A DNA stretch of 64,000 nt. Source: Aquabacter sp965279295. GTDB lineage: Bacteria > Pseudomonadota > Alphaproteobacteria > Rhizobiales > Xanthobacteraceae. The stretch's first letter is position 1, and the number at the start of each line of letters is the position of its first letter. A program made the translations under genes and the position numbers. The DNA lies in NCBI GenBank assembly GCA_965279295.1, contig CBDIHQ010000010.1. One strand, 5' to 3'. Shown here piece after piece: positions 17,122-25,002 of the stretch. Under the pieces are notes generated by a model. It was not told the DNA's origin. It worked only from the letters and a program-made list of their open reading frames with translations, and searched no databases.

Positions 17122-18234
17122 TCAGCCGGCGAGTGCCAGCTCCTGCGTCGCCGCATTCACGCGCGGCATCACTTCGTTGGCCATCAGTTCCATGGACCGC
17201 TTGGCAAGCGCCGGGTCCACCCAATCCATGCCGGCATAGACGATCTCGCCGAAATCGCCGATTTCCTCGCGCATGGCCAGGACCTGATCCACGACGCTGT
17301 TCACGGTGCCGCGGATTACCAAACGATCCAGCACATAGTCGAGCGTGATGGTCTCGTCCGCCTGTTCCCGCTCTTCCTTGAAGACGCCCTGGCGACCGGC
17401 GCGCACCAGCTTCTTCAGCATCTGGTCGTAATAGGCGCGGTACGGGCTGTTGGAGTCGGTCCAGCCATAGCTCTCGGCAACCTTGTCGTCGTCGCAGACG
17501 AACACGGTGCGGGCCACGCGCCACTCGGAGGGCGAAGCCTCCATGCCGGCGTCCTTCTTGCCCTGGACGTAGCCGGCCCAATGGGTCTTAACCCACTTGC
17601 TCAGCAGGAAGTTCGCCGAGAGCGGATGGAAATCGCGCTGGCCCATGGCGATCACGCCCTTGGAGAACGGCGCCACCACCGTGCCGACGATTTCCGGGCG
17701 CGGCTTCTGGTAGGGCTTGGCGAGATAGCCAACGCCAAGATCCAGCTTGCCGGTCTTGCCCGTGGACACCTTGTAGCGATTGCCGGGAAGGTCGATGTCA
17801 TAGGGGGGATCGCGGCGCCAGATTTCGAGGATGACGTCGATCGCGTCCTCGAACATCTTCTGGCGGTCGAAATCCAGCGTCTGGAGCGCCTCGGCGTCGG
17901 TGGGCAGCGCGCCTGCGCTGATGCCAAAAATGAAGCGGCCAAGCGCCAAATGATCCAGCATCGCGGCATGCGAGGCAATGAGCGTCGGATGCATCTGCGA
18001 GAGATTGGACGTGCCGGTCGCAAGCTTGATGTTCTTGGTATCGGAGATCAGGCTCGCGAGAAAGATCATGCTGCTGGTGACGTTCTCCAGCTTGTCGGTG
18101 AGATGTTCGCCGACGAACGCGTCGTAGAAACCAAGCTTATCGGCAAGGATGATGGCTTGACGATCTTCCTGCAGCGTCACCGCCCAATCGCGTTCGATCG
18201 GGTGCATCGGCATTGTGAAATAACCCAGGCGCAT
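17122..18234 (-). CDS. LLM-class flavin-dependent monooxygenase (luciferase-like)
   Basis: This 370-residue bacterial luciferase-like TIM barrel starts MRLGYFTMPMHPIERDW. Flavin-binding features include FYDAFVGEHLTDKLENV, the KLATGTSNLSQMHPTLIASH strand and GRFIFGISAGALPTDAEAL. Family members use FMNH2 supplied by a separate reductase to oxygenate organic substrates. A flavin reductase gene is at 7955-8476 in this window, but partnership is unproven. It is monocistronic, with a terminator downstream and the LysR gene beyond it. Confidence 0.87.
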   Translation of the reverse strand: MRLGYFTMPMHPIERDWAVTLQEDRQAIILADKLGFYDAFVGEHLTDKLENVTSSMIFLASLISDTKNIKLATGTSNLSQMHPTLIASHAAMLDHLALGRFIFGISAGALPTDAEALQTLDFDRQKMFEDAIDVILEIWRRDPPYDIDLPGNRYKVSTGKTGKLDLGVGYLAKPYQKPRPEIVGTVVAPFSKGVIAMGQRDFHPLSANFLLSKWVKTHWAGYVQGKKDAGMEASPSEWRVARTVFVCDDDKVAESYGWTDSNSPYRAYYDQMLKKLVRAGRQGVFKEEREQADETITLDYVLDRLVIRGTVNSVVDQVLAMREEIGDFGEIVYAGMDWVDPALAKRSMELMANEVMPRVNAATQELALAG

Positions 18235-18385
18235 GGAAGCCTCGTTGTATTTGTTATGCGCGGCGGGGACCTACGCGAAAACCAAATCACGCGCGTCCCT
18301 CTAGCTATGAGGCCTGCAGGCTATGTCAGCGCAAAACGCGCCGAAACACACAATTGGAAAAATGACTACTTCCCAAAACGATGCC

Positions 18386-18402
18386 TTCGCGTCGTACGCG
18401 AA
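18386..18402. promoter_or_regulatory. 17-bp inverted repeat upstream of the LLM gene
   Basis: TTCGCGT-CGT-ACGCGAA is a perfect palindrome with a 3-nt spacer. It lies about 150 bp before the LLM monooxygenase start and 18 bp from the terminator of the GtrA operon. It could be an operator for the monooxygenase, but no bound regulator can be named. Confidence 0.35.
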
Positions 18403-18419
18403 CGAAAGAGTCCACGCGC

Positions 18420-18450
18420 AAAAACGCCGCCTGCGTCACAGCAGCGGCGT
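18420..18450 (-). terminator. Rho-independent terminator of the glycan operon
   Basis: On the minus strand ACGCCGCTGC-TGTGAC-GCAGGCGGCGT forms a stem with one bulged G and is followed by a T-run (18420-18424 on the + strand are A). It lies 68 bp after the gtrA stop codon. Confidence 0.8.
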
Positions 18451-18518
18451 GAAATCTCAGAGCGGGCAATAAAGGGAAGGACCGAGGCGCGCGCGCAGAC
18501 GCGACCGTAAGCGGCGGG

Positions 18519-18920
18519 CTATTTCGTCCTCTCGGCTGCGCCGAACACCGCAAAGCGGGTGAGGACATAATTCACCGCGAGGGAGAAGCCGGCGGCGCCC
18601 ACCAGCAGGCCGGCGCGGGTCATGTCCGTGGTCGCCCAGGCGGTGAACAGCCATATCACGCCAGCGCGCACCACGAGGGTGAACAGGGCCACCCCGACGA
18701 ATTTGGCGAAGCGTGCGCCGTATCCGGTGCGCCGCTCGCCGGCAAAGGTCCAGAATTCGTGGGCGAGATAGTTGAACACCACCGCCAGCGAAAAGCCGAC
18801 GCACGCCGCAACCACCAGCGAAATGTTGAACAGCTTGAACGTCGCGAAGGAGACGCCGAAATCCACCGCGTATCCGGCCACAACGACGGCGAGGTAGCGC
18901 AGTTCGCGTGGAAGCCTCAT
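18519..18920 (-). CDS. GtrA-family membrane protein
   Basis: The 133-residue protein has four predicted membrane helices. The GtrA pattern is FNYLAHEFWTFAGERRTG between TM2 and TM3 and SLAVNYVLTRFAVFGA at the end. GtrA proteins are thought to help flip undecaprenyl-linked or polyprenyl-linked sugars across the inner membrane. It lies 52 bp after the FAD oxidoreductase and is the last gene of the glycan operon. Alongside the two glycosyltransferase-like genes it suggests a GtrA/GtrB-type surface-sugar modification. Confidence 0.83.
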   Translation of the reverse strand: MRLPRELRYLAVVVAGYAVDFGVSFATFKLFNISLVVAACVGFSLAVVFNYLAHEFWTFAGERRTGYGARFAKFVGVALFTLVVRAGVIWLFTAWATTDMTRAGLLVGAAGFSLAVNYVLTRFAVFGAAERTK

Positions 18921-18972
18921 GCGCCATGCTCCCGTTGAAAAGAGGCTGAGTGGCGCCCTCCCATAGCGTCCC

Positions 18973-20133
18973 TCACGCGATCAGCGCGGTGCTTGCGCCG
19001 GGCAACAGGCGGGACAGGTCGATGCCGCGCCAGCGTTCATCCTCCAGCGGCAGCACGTCGAACAGATCATAGATATTGTCGATCTTGCCGCCCAGCACGG
19101 AGATGACGTTGGGCGCGTTCCGGTCGCGGTGGAACAGGATCGGCCGCCCGTCATTGCGCTCGTTCTTCAGAAGAACAGTCTTCACATCGAACAGCGATTT
19201 GCGCCATTCGGTCCCGCTCAAGCAAGGCATGTAGCGGCGGGCATCCATCATCATGTGGCGCCAGCGCGAGGTGCGCGGCAGCTCCCGCGCCATCTGGTAG
19301 GGCGAGCGATCCACATTCGCATCGAGCCAAGAGAAATGCGGGGTGTACCGCACATGAGTCAGCGAATAGAGGCTTTCGGACGGATAGGGCATGACCGAGA
19401 AAAACGGTCCGTCCATGACGGTGGCGCCAAAGCCCCTCAGCTCCGGCGGCGGCTCCACCAGGGCGATTTCCACAAACTCCTGCTTCAGGCTCAGCGTCGA
19501 AAGCCCGCTCGCCGCGAGCACAGAATTGAGCATGGCATAGGTGACGTTGAAGACCGTGCCTGCGGTGAAGCTCATGCCGCCCGAGAGTTCGACCCCTACC
19601 TCGTCCGCGCGCGGCTCCAGCCGCTCAACGAAGGTGTCGAAGCGGATCTCCAGCGCGTTGCGGTCGATCTGCTCAAGAAGCTGCGTGCGCAGGGCGCGAT
19701 AGTCGAACGCCCATTCACGGGCGTTGAACACCGCTTCCACCAGTTCGGGTGCAAACAGTGCGGCTTCGGCGCGGCCGGCGGGCACGATGGGCGCGCCGAG
19801 ATTCTCGTACATGCGCAGGAAACGCCCGGCCGACACCTTCGAGCGGCGCCGCGCGATGGCGTAGAGCATCTCGAAATCATCCACCACGGCGCTGGGAAAA
19901 TCGAGTGCGAAGCGCCGGTGCAGCACCATCGAACGCAAAGCGGTCAGGAAGCTGCGAGGATAGTGGAAACCGGTGTGGACCCGCGCCTGATTGACCCGCG
20001 AGGCGCGTTCCAGCAGCCCGCCGCCCGCCTCGATCACCACCACGCGGTCGCTGATACTCCGCAGCAGCAGCGCAAGGCAGCAGCCGTAGAAGCCGCCACC
20101 GATCACCGCGAAATCATAGTCAGGCCGCGCCAT
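18973..20133 (-). CDS. FAD-dependent oxidoreductase
   Basis: The 386-residue protein has an N-terminal Rossmann FAD site DFAVIGGGFYGCCLALLL followed by VVVIEAGGGLLERASRVNQA. The ARVHTGFHYPRS motif near residue 51 recurs in DAO-like oxidoreductases found in sugar-biosynthesis clusters. The C-terminus (NVISVLGGKIDNIYDLFDVL) closes the FAD site. The reaction is not known. Oxidation of a sugar or cyclitol intermediate fits the neighbours. It starts 2 bp after the GT2 gene stop. Confidence 0.78.
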   Translation of the reverse strand: MARPDYDFAVIGGGFYGCCLALLLRSISDRVVVIEAGGGLLERASRVNQARVHTGFHYPRSFLTALRSMVLHRRFALDFPSAVVDDFEMLYAIARRRSKVSAGRFLRMYENLGAPIVPAGRAEAALFAPELVEAVFNAREWAFDYRALRTQLLEQIDRNALEIRFDTFVERLEPRADEVGVELSGGMSFTAGTVFNVTYAMLNSVLAASGLSTLSLKQEFVEIALVEPPPELRGFGATVMDGPFFSVMPYPSESLYSLTHVRYTPHFSWLDANVDRSPYQMARELPRTSRWRHMMMDARRYMPCLSGTEWRKSLFDVKTVLLKNERNDGRPILFHRDRNAPNVISVLGGKIDNIYDLFDVLPLEDERWRGIDLSRLLPGASTALIA

Positions 20134-20135
20134 TT

Positions 20136-20957
20136 CTAGCGCCCCGGTGGATTGTAATCGCCCCGGATTGTCTTCCAGAGCACGTTGATGAGATCCATGT
20201 GCGCGTGTGCGCCGCCGATCTTGGTGGGGATCGCCTCGTCCGCGGGATAGGCCCGCCGGGTCGGCACCTCCTTGGTGCGGTAGCCGAGCTGGCCGGCGCG
20301 CGCGGTGAGGTAGGCGAGCAGTTCGTAGCGCACGAAGATGTCGCGGAACGGCTGCACGCGCTCATCCAGGAGATAGCGCGCCGAATAGGCCCGGTATCCC
20401 TGCGTGGTGTCGGTGAACCAGCGCCGGCCGGCGAGGCTCAAAGCGGGCGCGTGCAGCAGGCGGATGGCGACAAGGCGCGACAGCGGCGTATTGATCCCCT
20501 CCCCGCCCTTGATGAAACGCGAGGCCTGGGCGTAGTCGATCCCCTCGTCCAAAGCGGCGATGAATTTCGGCAGACTCTCGATCGAATCCTTGCCGTTGCC
20601 GTCGATGGTGATGATGCCGGAATAGCCTTCCAGCAGCGCGAAAGCATAAGCGCAGCGCAATTGCGCCGAGAGCTTGCCCGGCCCGGTCTTGGTGAGGAGC
20701 GCACGCACCTCCACCGAGCGCAGGAAGCCTTCCTCCAGCGAGCCATCGGTGGACCCGCCATCGACGATGATGACGTCAAGCGCTTCGCTCATGCCGAGGG
20801 CATGGGTCTCGATCAGCTGCTTGCGGATGCGCTCGCCCTCGTTGATGACGGGTACGATCAGGCAATAGGGGCGCTGCACGGGGCCGAGCACATTGGTCGT
20901 GAAGGTCGGGACCGACCAGCCGCGCCGGCCAATCTCCTGGTCCATCGCAACGCTCAT
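20136..20957 (-). CDS. Family 2 glycosyltransferase
   Basis: This 273-residue GT-A fold enzyme has the N-terminal strand YCLIVPVINEGERIRKQLIE, the nucleotide-binding DVIIVDGGSTDGSLEE motif and a metal-site region IITIDGNGKDSIESLPKFIAAL in place of a plain DxD. The acceptor region contains DTTQGYRAYSARYLLD. It resembles polyprenyl-phosphate or dolichyl-phosphate sugar synthases without the C-terminal membrane helices. Its start overlaps the stop of the upstream gene by one base (TGATG). It probably makes a lipid-linked sugar used with GtrA. Confidence 0.83.
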   Translation of the reverse strand: MSVAMDQEIGRRGWSVPTFTTNVLGPVQRPYCLIVPVINEGERIRKQLIETHALGMSEALDVIIVDGGSTDGSLEEGFLRSVEVRALLTKTGPGKLSAQLRCAYAFALLEGYSGIITIDGNGKDSIESLPKFIAALDEGIDYAQASRFIKGGEGINTPLSRLVAIRLLHAPALSLAGRRWFTDTTQGYRAYSARYLLDERVQPFRDIFVRYELLAYLTARAGQLGYRTKEVPTRRAYPADEAIPTKIGGAHAHMDLINVLWKTIRGDYNPPGR

Positions 20958-21964
20958 CAGTTCCCCTTCCCTGCGCCGTCCCGGTGTGTTTCGACGTTCA
21001 AGCCTTTGACATCGCTGAAGAAGTCTACGTTGTTCAGCTCATCGACGATGGTATAGCGCAAGATTCCCTCGATCCGATCCAGCAACTTCACGATGCCGAT
21101 GGAAATCGCCGAGACCGTGATGCCGAGGAAGCCGACGATAACCACCTGAAGCATGGAGGTGGTGAGCCAGCCTGGGGCCACATTCTCCTTCAGCACCCAC
21201 ACCGCGATGGCATAGACGCCGTAGACCGCAGCGAAGATCGCCACCGCGAACGAAAGCGCGGCGACCGAACGCAGCACGCGCGGCGCGGCGCTCGCCAGCA
21301 GATCCGCCAGCAGGCGGAAGCGGCGCGCCATCGAACGCAAAGCGCGCGGCACGCGGGCGCGGTCCGGCATCGGCTCGCGGTGGAATTGGTTGGCTCCGGT
21401 GCGCCGCTCGAACCGCAGCAGCAGGTCGGCGTCCGGCCTCGCCAGCACCAGACTGAGCCAGGTGCGCGGGAAGCCGGCGGTGAGCGTGTCGCGCGGGTCG
21501 ATTCGGTAGCCGATGAGATAGCCGAGTGCGCCCAGGAACGTTTCCACGAGCAGGCCCTGCCGCTCGCGCGCCATGACCACGACCTCGTTGGTTTCATAGA
21601 CCTTGTCGGCCAGCGCCGGCAGATCCATCAGGGGCAGTTCGTCGCCGGAGGTGAGCAGCACCACGTCGCCGATGGCTTCGGAAGCAGCGGCAAGGCGCAG
21701 ACGGTAAAAATTATCCACCTCATCCACCCGCAGCACGCGGATATTGGCGATGCCCATAAGGTCCTTGAGCAAAGCGGGCGCCACCACTTCGGTGATGGGC
21801 GCCACCACCACCAATTCCCAGAACTGGTAGCGTTCCCCCAATTCCCGCGCCAGCGCGCGCAGGGATGCGATCTGCTCCTCGGTCCAGGCAAGACCGACCA
21901 CCGCCACGGAGACAAGAAAATCGCCGCGCAGCGGGCGGCTCGGCACGGGCAGATGCGACGTCAT
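20957..21964 (-). CDS. Degenerate GT2-like protein with two C-terminal membrane helices
   Basis: The 335-residue protein has a soluble GT-A-like part (residues 15-200) in which the usual nucleotide motif is missing. The expected donor Asp motif appears only as VLLTSGDELPLMDLPALAD. Two hydrophobic helices (about 227-250 and 263-285) precede a short tail, as in GtrB/DPM1-type enzymes. It may be a membrane-anchored, possibly inactive or divergent glycosyltransferase acting with the GT2 gene immediately downstream. It overlaps the upstream isomerase gene by 4 nt (ATGA). Confidence 0.65.
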   Translation of the reverse strand: MTSHLPVPSRPLRGDFLVSVAVVGLAWTEEQIASLRALARELGERYQFWELVVVAPITEVVAPALLKDLMGIANIRVLRVDEVDNFYRLRLAAASEAIGDVVLLTSGDELPLMDLPALADKVYETNEVVVMARERQGLLVETFLGALGYLIGYRIDPRDTLTAGFPRTWLSLVLARPDADLLLRFERRTGANQFHREPMPDRARVPRALRSMARRFRLLADLLASAAPRVLRSVAALSFAVAIFAAVYGVYAIAVWVLKENVAPGWLTTSMLQVVIVGFLGITVSAISIGIVKLLDRIEGILRYTIVDELNNVDFFSDVKGLNVETHRDGAGKGN

Positions 21965-22827
21965 TTCCCTGTCTCCCCGACCTCTTTGCCGATCACCGCA
22001 TTCATCGCCGCTTTCGTCCCGGCGATCGAGCTGGCGAGAACCGCGAGCGGGTCTTGCGGGTCTGCCCGCATCTCGATGGAGACCCAGCCGTTCCAGCCCG
22101 CAGCATCCAAGGTGCGGAACAGCGTTTCGGCACTCTCCCCATCACGCGGAAAGGCGGCGAGGGCCGGCTCGCTGAGGTGGACGTGGGACACGCGCGGCAA
22201 GGAGAGATCCAGCAGCATGCGCAGATCGTCAAACTCCGCGTTCACATGCAGCGCGCCCACGTCGAAATTTACCGTGACGGCGGGATGGTCCACCAGTCTC
22301 ACGAAGGCGTCGGTCTCGGCCAGGGTGTTGAGAAAGTTCGTGCCGTAGATGGCGGGGTTGGGCTCCATGGCGAGCACGCAGCCGTGCTGTGCGGCTGTTT
22401 CCCCCAGACGCCGGAACGTCTCCGCCGCATCCGCAAAGGCGGCATCGCGGTCCATGCCGGGCGGGACCACGCGGTTGCGCGGCGAGCCCACCACGAGGTT
22501 GGGGATGCCGAGACGGCCCGCCAGCACGATGGCGCGCGTGAGCGCCGCCGCAATGACCGCGCGCTCGTGTTCCGTGCCGAACAGGGCCGCCCCCTCGACA
22601 CCGAAAAGAAGCGACTGCATGGAACACAGCGTCAGCCCCGCCCGCGTCGTCTTGTCGAGCGCCGCATCCAGCGCGGCGGGTGTCGGGTCCATGGGGTCCG
22701 GCTCGCCCGCGAACAAAAGACCCGGCGCGACTTCGAGGCCGGGCACCCCGGCTTCAGCCAATATGGCATAGGCGCGGTCGGTATGCTGCGCCGGCCAGGC
22801 GATGTTGGAGACGGCCAGCCGCATCAT
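21961..22827 (-). CDS. Sugar phosphate isomerase/epimerase (AP_endonuc_2 TIM barrel)
   Basis: This 288-residue xylose isomerase-like TIM barrel starts MMRLAVSNIAW. Metal and substrate positions are visible in LAMEPNPAIYGTNFLNTLAE, VTVNFDVGALHVNAEF, RVSHVHLSEPALAAF and GWVSIEMRADPQDPL. Family members isomerise or epimerise sugars, inososes and hydroxypyruvate-type keto compounds. It overlaps both neighbours by 4 nt (ATGA), so its product is made in step with the SDR and the glycosyltransferase-like protein. Confidence 0.8.
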   Translation of the reverse strand: MMRLAVSNIAWPAQHTDRAYAILAEAGVPGLEVAPGLLFAGEPDPMDPTPAALDAALDKTTRAGLTLCSMQSLLFGVEGAALFGTEHERAVIAAALTRAIVLAGRLGIPNLVVGSPRNRVVPPGMDRDAAFADAAETFRRLGETAAQHGCVLAMEPNPAIYGTNFLNTLAETDAFVRLVDHPAVTVNFDVGALHVNAEFDDLRMLLDLSLPRVSHVHLSEPALAAFPRDGESAETLFRTLDAAGWNGWVSIEMRADPQDPLAVLASSIAGTKAAMNAVIGKEVGETGK

Positions 22828-23771
22828 GCCACCGCCCGGTCGTAGAACAGCTTGAGAGATGCCAGCGTCTCCTCAGCCGAATAAAGGTAGGGCGCGGGCC
22901 GGCCCCATTCGGCCGCGTGGAGCGAGTGCATGTCCTCGGTATAGAGCGGCGGGCCGGCGTTCACGAAGGCCTTACCGGTCAGTGCCATATGCACGTCGGC
23001 GGCGCGCAAGGGCGCGGACGCCACGTTGAGAACAGGGAGGTCGGCGGCGATGCAACGCTTGATGTCGCCCCACAGCCGGTCCAGCCCATAATATTGAAAC
23101 TGGCTTTCGCTATTGGTGAAGCCGCTGGCGATGAAGCCGGCTGCCGAGAAGGCCTCCTCCAGCACTGCCCCTGCCCCCGCCGCACGGGCCGCTTCACGCT
23201 CGAAGCGCATCATGCCCAGCCCCGCGTCCATGACGAAGAACTCGCCCGCCAACCTGGCCGCCTGCCCCGGCATAGCGGGCAGAAGCGCCGTCAGCTTGTC
23301 CGGCTTGAGGAAGGAGGGGACAGGGTTGATGAGGTCGAAAACGAAATTCTTCTTGATGCCTTCGCCAAACAGCGCCGGCAGGCGCATCACATGAGCGTTG
23401 TCGAACCGCGCCTGTACCGCTGTTTCCAGCAGCCGCCGGTTGCGGCCATAGGCCTTTACGGTCTCGTACCGGGCATTGGTCTCGTCATAGCCGGCCGCGG
23501 CGTCGTCCAGCACCGCGATGGTGGAGATGAGGACCAGCCGGCCGATCTCGGCCTGGGCGAGATTTTCCACCAGACCCTCGATGATTTTCAGGTCGCCTTC
23601 GGGATCATTGTTTGCGGCCCACATGGTGGCAGGGGCTGCCGCACACACCACAAGGTCGAACGAGCGCCCGCGGATGCCCTCTATGGTGCGCGAATTGAAC
23701 AGGGCGTCGAAGGTGGTCGCCTGTTTCAGATTCGTGCCGACAAAACCGCTGTGGCCGACGAGTGCCCGCAT
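22824..23771 (-). CDS. NAD-dependent epimerase/dehydratase-like SDR
   Basis: The 315-residue extended short-chain dehydrogenase fold has a shortened nucleotide site ALVGHSGFVGTNL at the N-terminus, DLVVCAAAPATMWAANN, and GRLVLISTIAVLDD for the catalytic Ser/Thr strand. At the YxxxK position the sequence reads KAYGRNRRLLE, so Lys appears replaced by Arg. Family members act on nucleotide sugars. It is the first gene of the six-gene glycan operon and overlaps the isomerase gene by 4 nt. Confidence 0.75.
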   Translation of the reverse strand: MRALVGHSGFVGTNLKQATTFDALFNSRTIEGIRGRSFDLVVCAAAPATMWAANNDPEGDLKIIEGLVENLAQAEIGRLVLISTIAVLDDAAAGYDETNARYETVKAYGRNRRLLETAVQARFDNAHVMRLPALFGEGIKKNFVFDLINPVPSFLKPDKLTALLPAMPGQAARLAGEFFVMDAGLGMMRFEREAARAAGAGAVLEEAFSAAGFIASGFTNSESQFQYYGLDRLWGDIKRCIAADLPVLNVASAPLRAADVHMALTGKAFVNAGPPLYTEDMHSLHAAEWGRPAPYLYSAEETLASLKLFYDRAVA

Positions 23772-23994
23772 CCCATTGATCCCCCAGCCTCTCTAGGTTC
23801 ATAGGCGACTTTACGCATGGCCGGAAGACGCTTGTCGGTCCCACCCCCAGGACGGTTCGCCGGCCCTATCGGGATGCGGCAGAGTTCTTCTCTTATGAGT
23901 GCCTGCCGCGTAGGTTGATTGCCGGCCGGAAACATCCGGCCTCTCACGCGGTCTGAGCCTCCTCCATCACGCGGGCCGCATCTCGAGAGGCTCC

Positions 23995-24954
23995 ATGCAC
24001 AAGATTGCGCTTGAAGAACACATTATAACGCGCGGCCTGGAAACCTACATGCGCGCGGCGATGCCGGCCGTATCAGCGGAAGGCGCGGATAAGCTGACCG
24101 CGGCGATGTATGATGTCGGTGAACAGCGGCTTGCGGCAATGGATGCTGCCGGTGTGGACATAGCCGTGCTGTCCATTTCAGGTCCCGGCGTCCAGGCCGA
24201 ACCGGATGCCGCCCTTGCGGTAAAGCTCGCGTGCGAGGCGAACGACGACCTCGCGGGAGAAATCCAGAAGCAGCCGGCACGGTATCGCGGCTTCGCCCAC
24301 CTGCCGATGCAGGATGTGCCGGCGGCCATCGCCGAACTGGAGCGGTGCGTGAGCCAGCTTGGCTTTGTCGGTGCACTGGTGAACGGCCACACCAACGGCG
24401 TCTATCTCGACGATATCAAGTACGACCCCTTCTGGGAGCGGCTCCAGGCGCTGGATGCGCCGCTTTATATCCATCCAACGGATTCGTTCGTCCTGCCCTA
24501 TGTCCTGGAAGGATGTCCGGAACTGCTGAAACCCACATGGGAGTGGAATTTCGAGACCTCTTCCCACTTCCTGCGCCTGCTGTTTTCCGGCGTGTTCGAC
24601 CGATTTCCCAAGCTGAAGATCATCCTGGGGCACATGGGCGAGACCATGCCCTACCACCTGTGGCGCTTCGACAGTCGCGCCGCGCTGATCGAGGGAAAGC
24701 GGCCGCTGAAGGAGGCGCCGTCCTTCTATCTGAAGCGGAATATGTTCGTGACCACGTCCGGCCAGTTCGACAACGTGCCCCTGATCGCCGCGCTGTCGGC
24801 CCTCGGACACGACCAGGTGCTGTTCTCGGTCGATTACCCCTATGAGGATTCCGCCGTGGCGGGAAAATTCCTCGACGATGCCCCCCTCGACGATGAGACC
24901 CGGGCAAAGGTCGCGCGTCTCAACGCCATGAAGGTCATGAACATCAAGGCTTGA
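23995..24954 (+). CDS. Amidohydrolase 2 family, gamma-resorcylate decarboxylase-like
   Basis: This 319-residue TIM-barrel metalloenzyme has N-terminal IALEEHI (Glu7, His9), LYIHPTDSF (His159), KIILGHMGETMPYHLWR, and VLFSVDYPYED (Asp279). These match the zinc ligands and catalytic Asp of gamma-resorcylate and 2,3-dihydroxybenzoate decarboxylases (ACMSD-related, EC 4.1.1.-). Reversible decarboxylation of a hydroxybenzoate is the likeliest reaction. GAGAGG precedes the ATG. The 223-bp region upstream has a 7-bp hairpin at 23924-23941 and no other recognised element. It is convergent with the sulfatase. Confidence 0.82.
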   Translation: MHKIALEEHIITRGLETYMRAAMPAVSAEGADKLTAAMYDVGEQRLAAMDAAGVDIAVLSISGPGVQAEPDAALAVKLACEANDDLAGEIQKQPARYRGFAHLPMQDVPAAIAELERCVSQLGFVGALVNGHTNGVYLDDIKYDPFWERLQALDAPLYIHPTDSFVLPYVLEGCPELLKPTWEWNFETSSHFLRLLFSGVFDRFPKLKIILGHMGETMPYHLWRFDSRAALIEGKRPLKEAPSFYLKRNMFVTTSGQFDNVPLIAALSALGHDQVLFSVDYPYEDSAVAGKFLDDAPLDDETRAKVARLNAMKVMNIKA

Positions 24955-24970
24955 GGTTCGTGAACGGAGC

Positions 24971-24995
24971 GATGGCCGGCTCCGAGCCGGCCATC
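24971..24995. terminator. Hairpin between convergent amidohydrolase and sulfatase genes
   Basis: GATGGCCGGC (24971-24980) and GCCGGCCATC (24986-24995) form a perfect 10-bp stem with a 5-nt loop in the 48-bp convergent gap. Neither side has a T-run, so it would be at best a weak bidirectional terminator. Confidence 0.5.
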
Positions 24996-25002
24996 CTACA
25001 GA

